Source of the DNA: Bacteroidota bacterium
GTDB taxonomy: Bacteria; Bacteroidota; Bacteroidia; JABEUT01
NCBI GenBank assembly: GCA_013288345.1
Contig: JABDCA010000015.1
Coordinates: 1 to 63,127, forward strand
Length of the DNA stretch: 63,127 nucleotides
Direction: 5' to 3'
In this document: piece by piece, positions 61,124-63,127 of the stretch
Numbering within the stretch: the stretch's first letter is position 1
Layout of the letters: the number at the start of each line of letters is the position of its first letter
Notes under the pieces: model-generated
Told to the model about the DNA's origin: nothing
Database searches by the model: none
Seen by the model: the letters and a program-made list of their open reading frames with translations, nothing else
Program-made: the position numbers and the translations under genes

Positions 61124-62125
61124 ATGCAAAAGTACCCTTCACTAACCGAATTACTCGCAATAGAATTTCCTGTTATTATGGCTCCCATGTTCCTTGTTAG
61201 CAATAAGGAAATGCTGGTTGCGGGAATGAAAGCGGGCGTTATGGCTACTTTCCCATCGCTCAATTATCGTAAAGAAGGAGAATTGGAGGCTTTGCTTGAT
61301 GAGTTAAATGCTATAAAAGCCAACTCACCTAAGGGTAGTTATGGCATTAACCTAATAACCCAAAAGAGCAATCCCTTATACTTAAAGCATCTTAAAATAT
61401 GTGCAGATAAAAAGGTGCCTTTCTATATTACCTCATTAGGTAGTCCTAAAGAAGTAGTTGCCGCAGCAAAAAGTTATGGAGCCAAGGTATTTTGCGATGT
61501 AACCAATATTGCACATGCGCAAAAATGTTATGAGAACAACTGCGATGGCTTTATTGCTGTTGGGCAAGGTGCAGGTGGTCATGCAGGGCCAAATCCCTTA
61601 CAGGTATTGGTTCCATCGCTAAAGAAACACTTCCCCGATAAGCCTGTTATTGCAGCTGGCGGAATAGTTACCGGCAGTGGCTTATTATCTGTATGCGTTT
61701 TAGGTGCCGATGGGGCCTCTATAGGTACGCGTTTTATAACCAGCAAAGAATGTATGGTTAATGATGCTTATAAACAGGCCATTTTGAATGCCGGCATGGA
61801 TGATATTGTTATGACTACTAAACTATCGGGTACACCATGCACTATAATAGACACTGCAGAAGCAAGGAAAATGGGTTATACTCAATCGTGGTTCGAGAGG
61901 TTCATGAGCAATAACAAGCAAACCAGAAAGTGGTTTAAAATGCTGGTTCAGATAAGGGGCATGAAAAGACTGGAAGAATCAGTATTGCCTAATAATTATA
62001 AGCGCTTGTGGTGTGCAGGCAAATCGGTTGAGCTGATAGAAGATATACTTAGCTGCGAAGAAATAATAGCCCGCTTGAAGGAAGAATACAGAATGAGTAT
62101 TGAGGAGGTAAGAAAGTACAATTAA
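61124..62125 (+). CDS. Nitronate monooxygenase (2-nitropropane dioxygenase family)
   Basis: FMN-dependent TIM-barrel enzyme of 333 residues. FPVIMAPMFLVSN at the N-terminus, the flavin-site motif GQGAGGHAGPNP with His153, AAGGIVTGSGL near 187 and GADGASIGTRFI near 203 are typical. It would oxidise alkyl nitronates (such as propionate 3-nitronate); FabK-like enoyl-ACP reductases share the fold, but the HAG motif favours the nitronate group. Divergent from DUF4442, with promoters 2 bases apart. Confidence 0.9.
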   Translation: MQKYPSLTELLAIEFPVIMAPMFLVSNKEMLVAGMKAGVMATFPSLNYRKEGELEALLDELNAIKANSPKGSYGINLITQKSNPLYLKHLKICADKKVPFYITSLGSPKEVVAAAKSYGAKVFCDVTNIAHAQKCYENNCDGFIAVGQGAGGHAGPNPLQVLVPSLKKHFPDKPVIAAGGIVTGSGLLSVCVLGADGASIGTRFITSKECMVNDAYKQAILNAGMDDIVMTTKLSGTPCTIIDTAEARKMGYTQSWFERFMSNNKQTRKWFKMLVQIRGMKRLEESVLPNNYKRLWCAGKSVELIEDILSCEEIIARLKEEYRMSIEEVRKYN

Positions 62126-62239
62126 GAACTATTTATACTCGTTTTCCTTATTAGCTTCCGTTAATAATGCCTTATTAAGAATAATTAACCTTTAAAACTT
62201 AGTTTTCAGGTAAATGCTGCGTATATTTGATATATAGAT

Positions 62240-63127
62240 ATGAACGCTTCCTATCAAATATTAGTAGCCAAGCTTGACGAGTTTATTCGCAAGTATTATA
62301 AGAATCTTCTGTTACGTGGTTTGCTTTACGCATCCACACTTGGTCTTTCGTTTTATATTTCATTAGTAGTTGCCGCTTATTATGGCAATTTCAATATTCC
62401 CTTACGCACTACTTTATTTTACCTGTTTGTAGTCGGCAACCTATATATCCTTACTCGCTTTATAGCAATGCCATTATTAAAGCTCTACCGCATTGGTGAA
62501 GTGCTAAACTACGAGGATGCCGCGGTAATTATTGGCAAGCATTTTGGCGAGGTGCAGGATAAGCTTCTTAATGTTCTTCAATTAAAAAAACAGGCTGATT
62601 CCACTTCTGTTTCGCTATTAGAGGCAAGCATAGAGCAAAAGATAAAAGATATTCGTCCGGTGCCATTTGCTGTTGCAATTAACCTTGCCGAAAACAGAAA
62701 ATACATCCGGTTTTTGCTCATCCCTGTATTTGCAATTCTATTCATTTGGTGGGTAAGGCCGGCACTAATAGGGCAAGGCACCAAACAAATATTGCATTAC
62801 AATACCCACTTTGCTAAAATGGCTCCGTTCCAGTTTGTAGTAGAAAATAAAAACCTAAATGCAATAGAACAAAAGGACTTTACCCTTAAACTTAAGCTTA
62901 CAGGTAATGAGGTACCTGAAAACATTTACATAGTATACGAAGGCAGCAAGTTTAAAATGGATAAGCAATCGGCCATTGCATTTGAATATACTTTCCGTAA
63001 CGTACAGCACGATGTGAATTTTTCTTTTGCTGCTGCCGAATACGAATCAGACGACTATAAGTTGCGTGTATTCCCTGATCCGGTACTTGTGAATTTCGAT
63101 GTAAAGCTGCAATACCCTGCTTACACC
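62240..63127 (+). CDS. DUF4175-like membrane protein, N-terminal part (cut by window edge)
   Basis: The first 296 codons of a longer gene, open to the last base. MNASYQILVAKLDEFIRKYY, two membrane helices near 25-70 (YASTLGLSFYISLVVAAYYG, LYILTRFIAMP), an EVLNYEDAAVIIGKHFGEVQDKLLN segment and a third helix near 155-175 (FLLIPVFAILFIWWV), then beta-rich extracytoplasmic sequence. This matches the large Bacteroidota DUF4175 proteins (over 1000 residues), which often accompany BatA/MoxR-type genes. The start ATG lies 10 bases after a TATATTTG box (62222-62229). Confidence 0.75.
   Translation, partial: MNASYQILVAKLDEFIRKYYKNLLLRGLLYASTLGLSFYISLVVAAYYGNFNIPLRTTLFYLFVVGNLYILTRFIAMPLLKLYRIGEVLNYEDAAVIIGKHFGEVQDKLLNVLQLKKQADSTSVSLLEASIEQKIKDIRPVPFAVAINLAENRKYIRFLLIPVFAILFIWWVRPALIGQGTKQILHYNTHFAKMAPFQFVVENKNLNAIEQKDFTLKLKLTGNEVPENIYIVYEGSKFKMDKQSAIAFEYTFRNVQHDVNFSFAAAEYESDDYKLRVFPDPVLVNFDVKLQYPAYT

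Overview
The window is a chromosomal segment of a Bacteroidota bacterium, probably from the Chitinophagales/Sphingobacteriales side of the phylum. This rests on type IX secretion (T9SS) sorting domains of both A and B type, SprB-repeat/PKD adhesin-like proteins, a DUF5686 outer-membrane protein, DUF4175 and GH92 families, a carbamoyl-phosphate synthase large subunit without the MGS domain, TAnnTTTG (-7) promoter boxes close to start codons, and few Shine-Dalgarno sequences. GC content is roughly 40 percent by eye. No prophage, insertion sequence, integrase or CRISPR array is seen.

Layout. 1-9.9 kb: trigger factor (cut by the window edge), tRNA-Leu, fatty-acid desaturase, orphan peptide-binding lipoprotein and exonuclease III on the minus strand; then a 1187-residue outer-membrane-like protein, a CBS protein and a POTRA/Omp85 protein on plus. 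10-19.9 kb: GH92 mannosidase, DNA polymerase III delta, a HsdR_N-type nuclease-fold protein overlapping a cysteine desulfurase, two MFS transporters, a cupredoxin with a T9SS tail, DinB. 20-28.4 kb: two giant tandem SprB/PKD/T9SS-B surface proteins with near-identical C-terminal halves. 28.5-34.5 kb: carB, an AT-rich lipoprotein gene, a 725-base repeat- and hairpin-rich gap, a secreted subtilase.

34.6-49.1 kb is the most striking region: a signalling island of one minus-strand hybrid kinase followed by ten plus-strand signalling genes. They are a LytTR regulator, an Rcp1-like receiver, a PAS kinase, a REC-PAS-PAS-kinase-REC-HPt hybrid, five small receiver proteins and a MASE1 kinase, with a two-domain universal stress protein in the middle. 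Three of the small receivers end in a single transmembrane helix, so they look like tail-anchored receivers. I see no output domain on the five small receivers, so the set may form a branched phosphorelay partly at the membrane.

49.2-63.1 kb: PDH E1 alpha and E2 (no E1 beta between them), a Spy-like periplasmic protein with a strong terminator, DUF5686, PlsC; a translationally coupled pair of membrane peroxiredoxin-like protein and PAS-PP2C phosphatase; an overlapping GT2 / NodB-deacetylase / GT87 trio that parallels ArnC-ArnD-ArnT logic; a DUF4442 protein divergent from a nitronate monooxygenase; and the start of a DUF4175 protein.

Several intergenic gaps directly after stop codons are filled by long imperfect hairpins that resemble dispersed repeats.
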